From assembly GCA_033026295.1 (NCBI GenBank), contig CM065168.1:23599306-23663305 (forward strand): a stretch of DNA of 64,000 nt, in the 5' to 3' direction. This document shows, piece after piece, positions 62,133 to 64,000 of the stretch; position 1 is the stretch's first letter, and each line of letters starts with the position of its first letter. Under the pieces are notes generated by a model. It was not told the DNA's origin, searched no databases, and worked only from the letters and a program-made list of their open reading frames with translations. Source of the DNA: Channa striata (Eukaryota > Chordata > Actinopteri > Anabantiformes > Channidae). A program made the position numbers and the translations under genes.

Positions 62133-64000
62133 AACATTTCAGTACGTAAAGTTTTGAGATTATTCATCGCTGAATAGACCTTGGCTCACACCCAGAAGAA
62201 ATTTGCTTTAAATTTTGATTCTATTAAGTCAAATGATGAACAGTGTCCAACCAATGTGATATTGTGTGGATCTAAATTCACCATTATCTTAATTTTATGG
62301 TCAGAGAAGACGTGAGCTGAGACCAGCGTTAAAAATTCTCTAGTGAAAAAGAAACAGACATCATTCTTTGAGCTTTGTTTTTCTTTGCATGATGTTATAA
62401 TGTTAAATATGTCAAAATTACACTTACCGTTGTCATAAAGAAAATACTTTAAAATCTCAAAGTGGCCCTGTCTGAGCGGCTTGACACACTAATAGGCTAG
62501 TGGTTTCAAAGTCTTCGCAATTTACTTTGAGAAATCAAATGCCGCTGGGAAATTGGCCTGAATGTCAGCCCCTGCTTCCTCCCACATTTCCCATGTTATC
62601 AGTCATCACGTATTTAGCTCTGATGTACACTTTGAGGCCTCTCTAATTCGTCTTTTTACGTTTGCCAAACTATCGACACGCGCATTGAAGAGCGAAGGAG
62701 ACACACATAAGTCAGCGAGCGTGAGAAATTAATATTGCAAGATGTTCCCTGACTCATTTCGTGCCTCGAGCCACTTTGAAATCATCTGCTAGGTGTGTTT
62801 TTTTTTTGGCTTTAAGTGGTGTCTGTTAATATCTGGGCTGTAGGTGCGAGCTTAACACTACAGGTTTCTGAGATACTCACTTAAATCTAAAGTGAGAAGA
62901 CACAGGAGGGCTTCCGTATGTGGCGTGGATGTTGATTAGTTCATCAATCTGAAGAGAGTGCAACACTTTGCTATAGCTATATTGGCCAGATGCTGTCTGT
63001 AGTCATGACCCATTGGTGCACTGCCCCCGTTGCATATTATATATCCCTCCTACATTGGCAGAGCAAATAAGCATGGCTGTCACGTAAATGAAGAGATGTC
63101 TCGCAGAGTGATCTCCATTTATAGACCCATCTGCTCTGCCAGATGCACTCCAGAAAGAATCAGTGTCAGGAGAACACCAAAACTGCGGAAGAGGCAGAGC
63201 AGTGAACTTTGCATTCATTTGCTTATCGCGTATCATTCCATCGTGCCTTTGTTCTGTTTCAAGGAGATTTTAATAAGAGTCTTGTGAAATGTCTCTGAAT
63301 TTAATTTTATGAAGGCTTGAAATTAATAAGCTCGGTATGGAAACAGGTGTATTAATAAATGTGGCAATTAAATGATTTGTGTGAACGGACAGCCCGCCAC
63401 TGCTATTTCAGTCCCCCGCATTCATAGGCGGCATGCTGTTACACTTATTAAAAACATTGTTTATCATGTTTAAATGTCACTTCACATTTCAGATCTCTAA
63501 TTTCCTCATTTGCCTCTAATTGAACATCTGTTTGTGAAGTGGAGTTCTGGCTCTCTGTGGAGGTTAGCAGTGTGAGCGAGCAGTGCCAGGTCTGAATACT
63601 GAACGCCTGTGAACCCACAAGGACTTATTTTATTACTTCGCCTTGAGGAAAGGTTTACTATCTGACAAACCTGCTGAGGACTGCGGACCAGTGCTTTTCA
63701 TTTTGTCTTTGCCTACACCTCTCCGCCGTGGCTGTGGCTTAAAAACTGCCACGTGAAGGAGTGAGGTCCCCCTTGCCTGAGAATGAGAGCAAAAAGAGGA
63801 TTAGTGCTCTGCTGATCCTGGCAGCTGCAGACAACACCCGGCAACGTTCAGAGGTGCATGCTAGCGCACACATGCACGCAGCAGAATTAATGTTTTATTT
63901 ATCCAAACATGTCTCAGAGTTGAGCTCAGGAGGTGGAAATAATCTCACCGGTTGCTATGAACCTTACTCAGCAGAGCCAACAATTCTTCCAGAGAGAAGG

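Larger units (their letters stand above)
55896..64000 (+). other. Start of a long intron inside Ig5
   Basis: No exon for the second half of Ig5 was found, so this intron runs past the window end. It holds a Tc1-type end at 57833-57880, a 29-T tract at 59155-59183 heading an exon-like segment (59190-59316), an unusually open frame at 61386-62132, and stretches near 60150-60240 and 62560-62780 that look unique and constrained. The donor is GTAACA, weaker than the other donors. Confidence 0.7.

Overview
The window is a vertebrate nuclear locus, most probably from an acanthomorph (spiny-rayed) teleost. Short exons sit in very long AT-rich introns with GT...AG borders. There are many (GT)n/(CA)n microsatellites and interspersed repeats of kinds that are abundant in fish: tRNA-like SINEs, a decayed Tc1-like element, and fragments with LINE or MITE features. 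No bacterial-type genes, operons, CRISPR arrays or rRNA genes were seen.

One gene explains all the convincing coding sequence: a contactin, a GPI-anchored neural cell-adhesion protein of the immunoglobulin superfamily. It runs on the + strand through the whole window. Eight consecutive exons are visible: 5492-5667, 21253-21348, 39591-39794, 42762-42864, 43812-43996, 50323-50462, 54931-55060 and 55745-55895. Their phases join without a break into about 395 codons. They encode the second half of Ig1, all of Ig2, Ig3 and Ig4, and the first half of Ig5. The signal peptide and first half of Ig1 must lie upstream. The rest of Ig5, Ig6, the four fibronectin type III domains and the GPI signal must lie downstream. 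Residue patterns (GPPPHSG, WIFNEYP, EPKIEVQFPE, ENSRG) fit contactin-4 best, with contactin-3 as the main alternative; this rests on recalled family sequences, not on a database search.

Layout: 1-5491 upstream intron sequence; 5668-21252 a 15.6 kb intron; 21349-39590 an 18.2 kb intron; 39795-55744 a denser stretch holding Ig2b to Ig5a; 55896-64000 the start of another long intron. In the family, Ig2-Ig3 bind the receptor phosphatase PTPRG, so the exons from 21253 to 43996 should encode that surface.

Most interesting leads: an exon-like segment at 59190-59316 with a 29-T tract, CTACAG acceptor and GTAAGT donor, which would add an early stop; a (GT)n tract and two GCATG motifs just after the Ig4b donor; a 248-codon frame with a single stop at 61386-62132; several blocks with clustered transcription-factor-like motifs that may be conserved enhancers; and a perfect 13-bp hairpin. 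I found no evidence of a wholly new biological system.
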